This document shows positions 8,614 to 17,365 of a stretch of DNA of 64,000 nt, in pieces. A program made the translations under genes and the position numbers. This stretch comes from Pirellulales bacterium. GTDB lineage: Bacteria > Planctomycetota > Planctomycetia > Pirellulales > Thermoguttaceae. Below the pieces are notes generated by a model. That model saw only the letters and a program-made list of their open reading frames with translations, had not been told where the DNA came from and did no database searches. The DNA lies in contig JAFGRD010000133.1 in the NCBI GenBank assembly GCA_016935315.1, positions 20,558 to 84,557 on the forward strand. The letters run 5' to 3'. Position 1 is the first letter of the stretch. Every line of letters begins with the position of its first letter.

Positions 8614-10650
8614 ATGAAAACGATTGGCGCGGTTTCCCTGGCAATGATTCTCTCGGCGTTGGGCGCGTCGGCCCCGGCCGCCGAGCGGGCGATTACTTTC
8701 GAGTCGCTGTTGGCCGAAATGGTCGATCGCGACGCGGCCGCCCGATTTCCCGATCCGGCCTACACCTGTCGCCAGGCCAGCAGCTACGACCGGGCGTCGG
8801 TCTCGCCGGACGACCCGGGTGCCTGGCAGGCCAACAACGACCGCAGCTTCTTCCTCCGCTCGGAGACCAACGGTGGCCGCGAGGAGTCGGTGATGCTCGA
8901 CGCGAAGGGCCCGGGGTGCGTGGTCCGCTTCTGGGCGACCTCGGGCAATCCGATCGGCAACATCCGCGTCTACATCGACGGCGCCGAGGAGCCGGTGATC
9001 AACGAACCGGCCAAGGGTCTCGTCGGCGGCGACGCCCTGGTCGGGCCGCCGCTGTCGAAGGTCCGCGCCCGGGGAATGAACCTCTACCTGCCGATTCCCT
9101 ACGCCAAGAGCTGCAAGATCACCTACGACCGCCCCAACTTCCACAAGACCCGCAACGAAGACGATCTGCTCTACTACCAGATCAACTATCGCACGTACCA
9201 AGCGGACGCCAAGGTGCAATCGTTCAGCCGCGAGGTGTTCGACGGCGCCAAGGACCGCATTGCCCAGTTGCAGGAAGAGTTGCTTCAGCCGCCCTTTGGG
9301 GCGACGAAGCAGCGCAGCCGCGACGGCTTCCGTCTGCCTCCGGCGACCTTGCGCCAGGGCGACTCGGCGCAGCTTGCGCCGCAACGGCTCAGCGGCCCCG
9401 CGGCCGTGGTCTTCCTGGCGGTGCGGCTCAAGGCCGAGGATCTCGCGGCGGCCGCGCGCTCGACGGTCTTGTCGATCCAGTTCGACGGAGAGGAGACGGT
9501 CTGGTGCCCGGTGGGCGACTTCTTCGGCAGCGGCGTGGGCGTAAATCCCTACCAGGGCTGGTGGCGGTCGGTTGGCAAGGACGGATGGATGGCCTGCTTC
9601 TGGGTCATGCCTTTCCAGAAGTCGTGCCGGATCGACATCCGCAACCTCGGCCAGCAATTCGTCGAAGTCGAGGCGGAACTGGGTACCGTGCCCTGGAACT
9701 GGGACGAGCGGTCGATGTATTTCCATACGAACTGGCGGCTCGAATACCCGATCGACGCCAGCGTGCACCACGACTGGAACTACGTGCAGATCACCGGCAA
9801 GGGCGTCTACATGGGCGACACGCTGGCGATCAACAATCCGGTCGAAGGCTGGTGGGGCGAGGGCGACGAGAAGATCTACTTCGACGGCCAGCAGTTCCCC
9901 TCGCACTTCGGCACCGGCACGGAAGACTACTACGGCTATGCCTGGTGCACGCCCGAGTTCTTCGAGTCGCCGTTCCACAGCCAGCCACTGGCCGAGGGGC
10001 CGCGAAACAAGGGCCACGTGACCAATACGCGGGTGCGGTTGCTCGACGGGATTCCCTTTACTAAGGATTTCCGCTTCGACATGGAGGTCTGGCACTGGGT
10101 GCCGGTCGAGATGGTCTACGCCGCGACGACCTACTGGTACGGCCTGCCGGGCGCCAAGGGCAACTACGGGCCCATGCCGGAAAAGGCCCGCGTGTTCGTG
10201 GCCCAGGGCCCCAAGCCCCGCAAGGTGGAAGGCGCCATCGAGGGCGAGACTTTGAAGATCCTGGAAAGAACCGGCGGCAGCATCGAGGTCCAGGAGATCG
10301 CCCAGCACAAGTGGAGCGACAACAAGCAGCTCTGGTGGCTCGACGGCAAGCCGGGCGACAAGCTCGTGCTGGCCCTGGATGTCCAGAAGGCCGGCAAGTA
10401 CGCGCTGAAGGCCGAGCTGACCAAGGCGATCGATTACGGCATCGTGCGACTGTCCCTGGACGATAAGCCGTTGGGCCAGCCGATCGACCTGGTCAACGAC
10501 GGCGTGATTCGCCAGGTCTACTCGCTGGGCACGTGCGAGCTGTCGGCCGGCCCACACCGTCTGACGATCGAGATCGTCGGCTCCAACCCCAAGGCGGTCA
10601 AACGCCACATGTTCGGGCTGGACTACGTGAAGCTCGAACCGGCCCAGTGA
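8614..10650 (+). CDS. DUF2961 / GH172-family secreted glycoside hydrolase-like protein
   Basis: A 678-residue protein with a signal peptide (MKTIGAVSLAMILSALGASAPAAE). The first ~400 residues have the DUF2961 pattern: GPGCVVRFWATS, the NPYQGWW and MPFQKSC region, and SHFGTGTEDYYGYAW. Glycoside hydrolase family 172 belongs to this family; characterised members act on fructofuranose or arabinofuranose linkages. The C-terminal ~170 residues form a separate beta-sandwich-like part. Planctomycetes carry many such proteins for polysaccharide breakdown. A GC-rich 7-bp hairpin (10639-10663) spans the stop codon and may help termination toward the convergent gene. Confidence 0.88.
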   Translation: MKTIGAVSLAMILSALGASAPAAERAITFESLLAEMVDRDAAARFPDPAYTCRQASSYDRASVSPDDPGAWQANNDRSFFLRSETNGGREESVMLDAKGPGCVVRFWATSGNPIGNIRVYIDGAEEPVINEPAKGLVGGDALVGPPLSKVRARGMNLYLPIPYAKSCKITYDRPNFHKTRNEDDLLYYQINYRTYQADAKVQSFSREVFDGAKDRIAQLQEELLQPPFGATKQRSRDGFRLPPATLRQGDSAQLAPQRLSGPAAVVFLAVRLKAEDLAAAARSTVLSIQFDGEETVWCPVGDFFGSGVGVNPYQGWWRSVGKDGWMACFWVMPFQKSCRIDIRNLGQQFVEVEAELGTVPWNWDERSMYFHTNWRLEYPIDASVHHDWNYVQITGKGVYMGDTLAINNPVEGWWGEGDEKIYFDGQQFPSHFGTGTEDYYGYAWCTPEFFESPFHSQPLAEGPRNKGHVTNTRVRLLDGIPFTKDFRFDMEVWHWVPVEMVYAATTYWYGLPGAKGNYGPMPEKARVFVAQGPKPRKVEGAIEGETLKILERTGGSIEVQEIAQHKWSDNKQLWWLDGKPGDKLVLALDVQKAGKYALKAELTKAIDYGIVRLSLDDKPLGQPIDLVNDGVIRQVYSLGTCELSAGPHRLTIEIVGSNPKAVKRHMFGLDYVKLEPAQ

Positions 10651-10678
10651 GCCACGGGGCCGGAGCCACGTCGGGCGC

Positions 10679-11056
10679 TCAGAAACCGACTCCGATGGAG
10701 AACCCGTTGCCGTAGTAGCTGAAACCGCGATAGGGCACGTATGCGGGGCTGTAGACGCGCGGGTACATCGGGGCAGCCGGGACGACCACTGACGGATATG
10801 CCCACACGGGCGGCCGGACGATCACGGCGCCGTGCCTGGGGTATCCGCGATGATGCTTGTAGGGTCCGGGGTCGCGGTGACGGAACCGTGCGGCCTCTTG
10901 ATACAGGACCTGGGGGTTGTGGCCCGGATGGTGGATGCCATACTTGGCCGCCACGTGAGCGCCCATCGGATAGGACAGCGCGCCGTCGGCCAAGGCCAGA
11001 TTGGCCGCCAGACCGACGATTCCGAGTGCCGCCAGGGTGATTGTGATGCGTTTCAT
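10679..11056 (-). CDS. Secreted small Tyr/Pro/His-rich protein
   Basis: A 125-residue protein with a clear signal peptide (MKRITITLAALGIVGLAANLALA). The mature part is rich in Tyr, Pro, His and Gly (PVWAYPSVVVPAAPMYPRVY) and ends in SYYGNGFSIGVGF, resembling low-complexity envelope proteins of planctomycetes. AAAGGA precedes the ATG at 11054-11056. An upstream in-frame extension to 11206 is rejected because the signal peptide starts here. No enzymatic motif. Function unknown. Confidence 0.7.
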   Translation of the reverse strand: MKRITITLAALGIVGLAANLALADGALSYPMGAHVAAKYGIHHPGHNPQVLYQEAARFRHRDPGPYKHHRGYPRHGAVIVRPPVWAYPSVVVPAAPMYPRVYSPAYVPYRGFSYYGNGFSIGVGF

Positions 11057-11374
11057 GGCTAAATCCTTTCGCGTTTCGGGGGAGAAGTGGTGTTGCGGCC
11101 TACTCGATTTGCACGTTCCGTGCCAAGCACGCGACACAATGGCGTAAGGCATTTCATGTAAACGCTTTGTGGAACTCAGGAACAGCCGGATCGAAAGGCA
11201 GGCCACCTTGGCGTGATGTCAGTGTGACGGCATAAGAGAATCTTTGTGACTTCACTCGGCGAGCCGGATGTCCTCACAAGGAGACAGGCATGGACACTGC
11301 CAGGGCCCCACGTAGCAACAGGCGGTCGCTGCGGACCGGACAGCCGGCCGATCCGGGGATCGGGGCCGAGACAA
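11057..11374. other. Intergenic region without recognised gene
   Basis: This 318-base gap lies upstream of the secreted small-protein gene and downstream of aconitase. A ribosome-site-like AAGGAG followed by ATG occurs at 11278-11292, but the frame it opens runs antisense into the aconitase gene and has arginine-rich shadow composition. No terminator or RNA gene seen. Confidence 0.4.
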
Positions 11375-14113
11375 CTACCGCCCGGAGACCAGTCTCCGTA
11401 GCACCGTTTGCAGGATGCCGCCGTTGCAGTAGTACTCCAATTCGACGGGCGTGTCGATGCGGACCTTCGCGCGAAACTCCCGGACCGTGCCGTCGGCAGC
11501 GGTCGCCCGAACCAACAGCTCGCCGCCGGGGCTGAGGGTCTGGTCGAGGCCTTCGATGTCGAAGGTCTCCTCGCCGCAGAGGCCCAGCGACTGCCACGAT
11601 TGGCCGGCCGGTAGTTCCAGCGGCAGCACGCCCATGCCGACCAGGTTGCTGCGGTGGATCCGCTCGAAGCTGGCAGCGATCACGGCGCGGACCCCCAGCA
11701 GTTGCGTCCCTTTGGCGGCCCAGTCGCGGCTGCTTCCGGTGCCGTACTCGGTTCCGGCCAGCACGACCAGCGACACGCCTTCCTGGCGATACGCGACGGC
11801 CGCCTCATAGATGGTCATGGGACGGCCGTCGGGCAGGTGGCGCGTCAGGCCGCCTTCGGTGCCCGGGGCCAACTGGTTGCGGATCCGGACGTTGGCGAAC
11901 GTCCCGCGGGTCATCACCTGGTCGTTTCCCCGCCGGGACCCGTAACTGTTGAAATTCGCCGGCGGCACGCTCCGCTCTTGCAGATAGCGACCCGCCGGGC
12001 TATCGGGGGCGATCGTCCCTGCCGGGGAAATGTGATCCGTGGTCACCGAATCGCCCAGCGCCGCCAGCACCCGGGCGCCGCGGATCGGCTCGATCGGGTC
12101 CGGCTCGGCCGCCAGATCCAGCAGGAAGGGCGGCTCCTGGATGTAGGTACTGGCCTGCTCCCAGCGAAACAGTTCGTCGACGCCGACGGGAATCGCGTTC
12201 CATTGCGGGTTCGACTCGAAGACGTTGCCGTAGCGCGTGCGAAACATCTCCGGTCGCATCGCCCGGGCGACCGCCTCGCCGATCTCCTCGGGGCTGGGCC
12301 AGATGTCTTTCAGATACACCGGCTTGCCGTCGCTGCCGTCGCCCAGCGGTTCGCTGGTCAGGTCGAGGTCGGTGGTGCCGGCCAAGGCGTAGGCGACCAC
12401 CAGCGGCGGGCTGGCCAGGTAGTTGGCCTTCACCAGCGGATTCACGCGGCCCTCGAAGTTGCGGTTGCCGCTGAGCACGGCCGCCGCCACCAGGTCGGCC
12501 TCCAGCACGGCCTTGGCCACGGGCTCGGGCAGGGGGCCGCTGTTGCCGATGCAGGTCATGCATCCGTAGCCGACCGTTTGGAACCCCAGCCGATCCAGCG
12601 CCTCGTCGAGCCCGGCCTCGCGCAGATAGTCGGTCACCACGCGGCTGCCGGGGGCCAGGCTGGTTTTCACGTGCGGCGGCACGCTCAAACCCCTCTCGAC
12701 CGCCTTCTTGGCCAGCAGCCCCGCGGCCAGCATCACGGCCGGGTTGCTGGTGTTGGTGCAACTGGTAATCGAGGCGATTACCACGGCCCCATGGCCGATC
12801 GTGCCGCGGCGGTCGCCGCCGGTCACTTCGGCCGTGCGGCCCAGTTGCTCCTCGGCCAGCGCGAAGCCGCGCTGGGCGACGGGCGCCTGCAGCGACCGGT
12901 GGAAGGCCCGTTTCATCTCCGACAGCGGCACGCGATCCTGCGGACGCTTCGGCCCGGCGAGGCTCGGCTCAACCGTGCCCAGCTCAAGCGAGAGGGTCTT
13001 CGTGTAGCTGGGTGTCCAGGCCGCGTCGCCGGCGGCGCCGACGGGACGGAAAAGCTGTTGCTCCTTGGTATAGCGCTCGACCAGGGCGACCTCTGCTTCC
13101 GTGCGGCCGGTTTCGCGCAGATAGGTCAGGGTCTGCTCGTCGACGGGGAAGAAGCCCATCGTGGCCCCGTACTCGGGCGCCATGTTGGCGACCAGGGCCC
13201 GATCGGCCAGCCTCAGATGGGTCATGGCCGGGCCGAAGTATTCGACGAACTTGCCCACCACGCCTTCGCGGCGGAGAATTTCGGTGATCGTCAGCACCAG
13301 GTCCGTGGCCGTGGCGCCGGGCGGCAATTGGCCGCGCAGCTCGAAGCCGACCACCTCGGGCGAGAGCATGTACAACGGCTGGCCGAGCATCACGGCCTCG
13401 GCCTCGATGCCGCCCACGCCCCAGCCCAACACGCCCAGCCCGTTGATCATCGTGGTATGGCTGTCGGTGCCCACCAGCGTATCGGGCAGGGCCACGGGCC
13501 CGGCGGCGTCTTCCCGCACGAACACGCCCTTGGCCAGGTATTCGAGGTTCACCTGGTGGATGATTCCGACCGACGGCGGCACCACGCGAAAATTGCGAAA
13601 CGCCTTCTGCGCCCAGCGGAGCAGCTCGTATCGCTCGCCGTTTCGCTGGAATTCCAACGCGACGTTCTCGGCCAGCGCGTCGGCCGATCCGAAGCGGTCC
13701 ACCTGCACCGAGTGGTCGATGATCAGGTCGACGGGAATCAGCGGGTTGATGCGCGCCGGATCGCCGCCCATCCGCCGCATGGCGCTGCGCATGGCGGCCA
13801 GATCGACCACGGCCGGCACGCCCGTAAAGTCTTGCAGCACGACCCGCGCCGGTTTGAAAGGCACCTCGACCGGGGTCGTCGCACCAGGGCTCCAGGCGGC
13901 CAGACGCTTCACGTCGTCTTCGGCCACCTCGAGCCCGTCGCAGTGGCGCAACACGGCCTCCAGCAGCACGCGGATCGAGAAGGGCAGGGCTGAAACCCGG
14001 GTCAGGCCGGCGTCCTCGAGCGCCGTCAGACGGTAGATCCCCACCTGGCCGCTGCCGCTGTCGAAGGTATCGCGGGCAGCAAATGGGTCGTGTATTTTCT
14101 GCGAGCCATTCAT
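11375..14113 (-). CDS. acnA: Aconitate hydratase
   Basis: A 912-residue AcnA/IRP1-type aconitase interconverting citrate and isocitrate in the TCA cycle. The cluster ligands are visible: Cys in SCTNTSNP at about residue 449 and two in [10 protein letters not shown] at about 516 and 519, in the spacing typical of AcnA. Other hallmarks are [20 protein letters not shown], the SRRGND segment of the swivelling C-terminal domain and [16 protein letters not shown]. The start is the ATG at 14111-14113, with AGGAGA upstream; the longer frame beyond it lacks homology. Full length, no odd features. It is single, not next to other TCA genes. Confidence 0.97.
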   Translation of the reverse strand: MNGSQKIHDPFAARDTFDSGSGQVGIYRLTALEDAGLTRVSALPFSIRVLLEAVLRHCDGLEVAEDDVKRLAAWSPGATTPVEVPFKPARVVLQDFTGVPAVVDLAAMRSAMRRMGGDPARINPLIPVDLIIDHSVQVDRFGSADALAENVALEFQRNGERYELLRWAQKAFRNFRVVPPSVGIIHQVNLEYLAKGVFVREDAAGPVALPDTLVGTDSHTTMINGLGVLGWGVGGIEAEAVMLGQPLYMLSPEVVGFELRGQLPPGATATDLVLTITEILRREGVVGKFVEYFGPAMTHLRLADRALVANMAPEYGATMGFFPVDEQTLTYLRETGRTEAEVALVERYTKEQQLFRPVGAAGDAAWTPSYTKTLSLELGTVEPSLAGPKRPQDRVPLSEMKRAFHRSLQAPVAQRGFALAEEQLGRTAEVTGGDRRGTIGHGAVVIASITSCTNTSNPAVMLAAGLLAKKAVERGLSVPPHVKTSLAPGSRVVTDYLREAGLDEALDRLGFQTVGYGCMTCIGNSGPLPEPVAKAVLEADLVAAAVLSGNRNFEGRVNPLVKANYLASPPLVVAYALAGTTDLDLTSEPLGDGSDGKPVYLKDIWPSPEEIGEAVARAMRPEMFRTRYGNVFESNPQWNAIPVGVDELFRWEQASTYIQEPPFLLDLAAEPDPIEPIRGARVLAALGDSVTTDHISPAGTIAPDSPAGRYLQERSVPPANFNSYGSRRGNDQVMTRGTFANVRIRNQLAPGTEGGLTRHLPDGRPMTIYEAAVAYRQEGVSLVVLAGTEYGTGSSRDWAAKGTQLLGVRAVIAASFERIHRSNLVGMGVLPLELPAGQSWQSLGLCGEETFDIEGLDQTLSPGGELLVRATAADGTVREFRAKVRIDTPVELEYYCNGGILQTVLRRLVSGR

Positions 14114-14446
14114 GGGATATCGGTTCTCCTGAACGAAGCCGCGGGCGGCTTCCTTACGGGTTGGACTCCAGACATCACTGCGCGGCAACGCATACCCCCG
14201 CGCATCCATAAAATCCTACCCGATCACGAGGAACTGGGAACCGCACCCCCTGAGCAGGCTAGTGTGCCCCCCTGGATGAGCGCCGGGCAGTTGCACGGCC
14301 GCAGTTGACAGTCTACGATTGATCGCACGCATCGGTCGACCTCCGGGGCGACCCACCATCCCGCACAACGCACCATCCCGCACAACCTGCCATCCCGGGC
14401 GGCCCGCCCCTGCCTGCTGTCGCCTCGAACGATCAGGAAGCCTTCC
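14114..14446. other. Intergenic region with a 17-base tandem repeat
   Basis: This is the divergent promoter region between acnA and the first DUF1080 gene. A 17-base unit (CACCATCCCGCACAAC plus one base) occurs twice head to tail at 14354-14387, followed by a partial third unit (CCATCCCG). No gene seen. The repeat could be a regulator site or simple slippage. Confidence 0.4.
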
Positions 14447-15169
14447 ATGAAACGCACGGTTTGCTCTTTCCGTCTTCCGGTCTTTGTCGTTCTCGTGTGT
14501 GCCATGGGTGCGCCCGCGGCGGCCGCCGGGCCGCCCGACGGCCAACGCGACTTGCTGACCACGGAGTCCGACTCCGGCGAGCTGCCGGGCTGGAAGGCAT
14601 TCTCTGAAGAACCCGACACGAAGACCGGCGAGGTCTGGAAACTCAGTGACGGCGTGCTCGTCTGCAAGGGGACGCCCAAGGGCTACTTGTATACCGAGGA
14701 GGCCTACCGCGACTTCGTGCTGAGGCTCGAGTGGCGTTGGCCGCCGGACAAGAAGGCGGGCAACGGCGGCGTGCTGGTGCGGACGACCGGCAAGAACAAG
14801 ATTTGGCCGAAGAGTCTAGAGGCCCAGATCAACGCGGGCGATGCGGGCGATTTCTGGGGGCTCGACGGATACCGGCTCGACGGCCCGGCCGATCGGCTCA
14901 CGTCGTTGGAACATCCCCAGTTCGGCAAGCTGACCAATTTGAAGAAGATCCGGGCCGCCGAGAAACCGGCCGGCCAATGGAACCAATACGAGATTATCGC
15001 CGACGGCCCGACCGTCACGCTGGTGATCAACGGCCAGGTCGTCAACAAGGCGACGCGTTGCGAGCCGGTGCCGGGCAGGATCTGCCTGACGGCCGAGGGC
15101 GACGAGATCCATTTCCGCAACGTCCGGCTGACGCCGGTCAAGAGCGCGGCCCGTTCTGTTTTCTATTGA
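14447..15169 (+). CDS. DUF1080 secreted protein (3-keto-disaccharide hydrolase domain)
   Basis: A 240-residue protein with signal peptide (LPVFVVLVCAMGAPAAAAG). It has a concanavalin-like beta-sandwich of the DUF1080 family: SGELPGWKAFSEEP, WKLSDGVLVCKGTPKGYL, then NGGVLVRT and a C-terminal DEIHFRNVRLTP strand. DUF1080 proteins are greatly expanded in planctomycetes; some are 3-keto-glycoside hydrolases. It is followed 13 bases later by a second DUF1080 gene in the same direction, so a cotranscribed paralogous pair is likely. Substrate unknown. Confidence 0.9.
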   Translation: MKRTVCSFRLPVFVVLVCAMGAPAAAAGPPDGQRDLLTTESDSGELPGWKAFSEEPDTKTGEVWKLSDGVLVCKGTPKGYLYTEEAYRDFVLRLEWRWPPDKKAGNGGVLVRTTGKNKIWPKSLEAQINAGDAGDFWGLDGYRLDGPADRLTSLEHPQFGKLTNLKKIRAAEKPAGQWNQYEIIADGPTVTLVINGQVVNKATRCEPVPGRICLTAEGDEIHFRNVRLTPVKSAARSVFY

Positions 15170-15182
15170 AGGAGGACGCACG

Positions 15183-15887
15183 ATGCGACGCATCGCGAGT
15201 TGGTTGGTAGTGGTCACTGTCCTGTTTGGCATATGCAGCGCGGCCCCGGCCCAGGACAAGCCGGCGAAGAAAAAGCCGGCCGGGGGCAAGCTGGTCAAGC
15301 TCTTCGACGGCGAGTCGCTGGAGGGCTGGGAGTGTTTCACCATCGCCCCGGACGTCAAGAGGGAGGACGTCTGGAGCGTGCAGGACGGCATCCTGGTCTG
15401 CAAGGGCGAGCCGCTGGGTTATCTCCACACGAAAAAGAAGTACGCCAACTACAAGCTGGTGGTCGTCTGGCGCTGGGCCCCCGACACCGAGCCCGGCAAC
15501 AACGGCATCTTGTTGCGGGTCACCGGCGACGCGGTCGACTTCCTGCCGAAGTGTGCCGAGTGCCAACTGAAAAGCGGCAGCGCGGGCGACCTCTACGGTT
15601 TCCACGGCTACCAGCTCCAGGGCGACGAGGCCCGGTTCAAGGTCATCGAGCACGAGAAGCTCGGCCAGATCCGCGCCGTGGAGAAGATCAAGGGCATGGA
15701 GAAGCCGCCGGGCAAGTGGAATAAGGCCGAAATCACCGTCGACGGCGGCACGATCACCGTGGTCGTCAACGGCGAGAAGGTCAACGAGGCGACCGACTGC
15801 GACGTGGTGGCCGGCCACATCGGCCTCCAGTCGGAAGGCGGCCAGATCCACTTCCGCCGCGTGGCGTTGACGCCGATCGAGAAGTGA
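15183..15887 (+). CDS. DUF1080 secreted protein, second paralogue
   Basis: A 234-residue protein preceded by AAGGAGG that overlaps the end region of the previous gene. Signal peptide (LVVVTVLFGICSAAPAQ), then a lysine-rich linker and a DUF1080 domain (KLFDGESLEGWECF, WSVQDGILVCKGEPLGYL, NNGILLRV, GGQIHFRRVALTP). The two paralogues share the same order of motifs but differ considerably in sequence, suggesting an old duplication with divergent substrates. Likely periplasmic or extracellular glycan-related function. Confidence 0.9.
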   Translation: MRRIASWLVVVTVLFGICSAAPAQDKPAKKKPAGGKLVKLFDGESLEGWECFTIAPDVKREDVWSVQDGILVCKGEPLGYLHTKKKYANYKLVVVWRWAPDTEPGNNGILLRVTGDAVDFLPKCAECQLKSGSAGDLYGFHGYQLQGDEARFKVIEHEKLGQIRAVEKIKGMEKPPGKWNKAEITVDGGTITVVVNGEKVNEATDCDVVAGHIGLQSEGGQIHFRRVALTPIEK

Positions 15888-16005
15888 CCCCGATCGCGGC
15901 TGGCCCAGATGGCCTTGCGCGATTCTGGAAAGAACCCGATGTCTTGGAGCCGCCTCCCAAAGGGTGGCGGCGGGGTCGGTAGTTCTCGCAATCGTGCAAG
16001 TCTAT

Positions 16006-17052
16006 TCAGATCGTCATTTCCAGCGCGTTGTTGATCGTTCCCAGATAGAACGCGAACAGCCGGAAGATCAGGAAGATAATCACCGCGGCGATCAGCATCC
16101 ACACCATCAGACCGCCGACCTTGGTCAACACGGCGATGGCCGTTCGGGCGTGCTCGCGATACTGGCGGGCAAGCCGGCCCATCGATTCGACCAGCTTACC
16201 GCTCTCTTCGCCCACGGCCAGGGCGTCGAGGAACTCGTGGGGAAAGCAGCCGGTTGCCACGAACGCCCGATGGATCGAGTTGCCCGCCACGATTTCCGCG
16301 TCGATCGGCTCGATCTGATCGGTGAACTTCGCGTTGCGCGTGCTCTGGAGGCTCAAACGCAGCGCCCGGCGGACGTCCATGCCGGTGTTCATCGTCAGGT
16401 GCAGCGCCCAGGCCAACCGGGACAGGGCCATCGTTTCCAGGGCTTTGCCCAGCGCGGGGATTCTCAGCACGCCGCGCTGGATGGGGCGCGTCCACACCAG
16501 GCCTCGTCGCACGGCCTGGACCAGCAGCAGCACTGCCGCGGCCAACAACGTCACCACGGCCACGTACACGGCCAGCCCCGAATTGCCGACCAGCCCGAAG
16601 CCCAGGGGATCGACCGCGTTGCCCGTGATCTGGCCGATGACGCCCATGATCCAGATCAGAAACCCGACAATCAGCACCGCGAGGCCCAATTGCAGCAGCG
16701 GCCAGGAGATCACGGCGAGGAAGGTCTGGCGCAGCTCGGTCTGGTGCTCGTAATGATCGGCCAGTTGGGCGAAGACCTCGCTGAGCTGCCCGGTCTGTTC
16801 GCCGACGGCGACCATTTCGCGAAACAGCGTGGGGAAGTAGTTGCCGGTGGCGTCCAGGGCCGCGGCCAGACTCCGGCCCCGCTCGACGGCGTCGCTGACG
16901 GCGCGCAGCGCCCGCCGGCCCGCCTCGCCGCTGGCCCGATCGACCTCGCGGCTGAAGACGGTCCGCACGTCGATGCCCGCCCCCAATGCCGTGGCCAGTC
17001 GGCGACACAGGCCCGCGAGCGATTTGGCATGGATCCGGGAGGAAAGGAGCAT
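16006..17052 (-). CDS. Type II secretion / type IV pilus inner-membrane F protein
   Basis: A 348-residue GspF/PilC-type protein. Two T2SSF domains are visible: residues ~8-130 (AKSLAGLCRRLATALGAGID, then FREMVAVGEQTGQLSEVF) and ~205-330 (LSRLAWALHLTMNTGMDVRR, then FLDALAVGEESGKLVESM). Three membrane spans lie after each domain in the usual arrangement. It is the platform protein that works with a GspE/PilB ATPase. No other secretion gene is nearby, so the system is scattered. It is divergent from dnaG. Confidence 0.9.
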   Translation of the reverse strand: MLLSSRIHAKSLAGLCRRLATALGAGIDVRTVFSREVDRASGEAGRRALRAVSDAVERGRSLAAALDATGNYFPTLFREMVAVGEQTGQLSEVFAQLADHYEHQTELRQTFLAVISWPLLQLGLAVLIVGFLIWIMGVIGQITGNAVDPLGFGLVGNSGLAVYVAVVTLLAAAVLLLVQAVRRGLVWTRPIQRGVLRIPALGKALETMALSRLAWALHLTMNTGMDVRRALRLSLQSTRNAKFTDQIEPIDAEIVAGNSIHRAFVATGCFPHEFLDALAVGEESGKLVESMGRLARQYREHARTAIAVLTKVGGLMVWMLIAAVIIFLIFRLFAFYLGTINNALEMTI

Positions 17053-17365
17053 GCCAGTCAGTATACGCCAGCGGTTTGGGGGTGGGCAAGCTGGGCACGG
17101 CCGCCCCGGCGACGGGGTGCTAGCAGTGCCTGCGGTGGCCCGGCGTTTGCGTGTGCTTGACCGGTTTTCCGCCAGGGCATATAATCAGCCGCACCATTGG
17201 GGACCAGCACAAATCGGCCTCGGCGCCATCTGCCGCCAAACCTTCCGAACGTCCCCAGACATGCTTGCTCCCCAAGGGGCAAAGAGCACGGCAAACGGAT
17301 TTGTCGACCTGTGTAAGATTGGGTGCGAAATGGATTTCGCGAGTGTGGCCACACAGGAGCCTTCG
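17053..17365. other. Divergent promoter region gspF-like / dnaG
   Basis: No gene recognised. The dnaG frame remains open through much of this stretch, but protein similarity and the ribosome site place the dnaG start at 17366. Promoters for both divergent genes must lie here. I could not fix -10/-35 boxes with confidence. Confidence 0.35.

Noticed and set aside
11290..11535. ATG with AAGGAG upstream, plus strand
   Set aside because: The frame runs antisense through the aconitase gene with no recognisable protein character; the ribosome-like site is chance.
11654..13993. Long open frame on the plus strand across aconitase
   Set aside because: High-GC shadow of acnA: arginine/histidine-rich, no domain. 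The acnA frame is certain.
14354..14400. Possible CRISPR-like repeat
   Set aside because: Only two contiguous 17-base units and no spacers; it is a tandem repeat. No array seen anywhere in the window.
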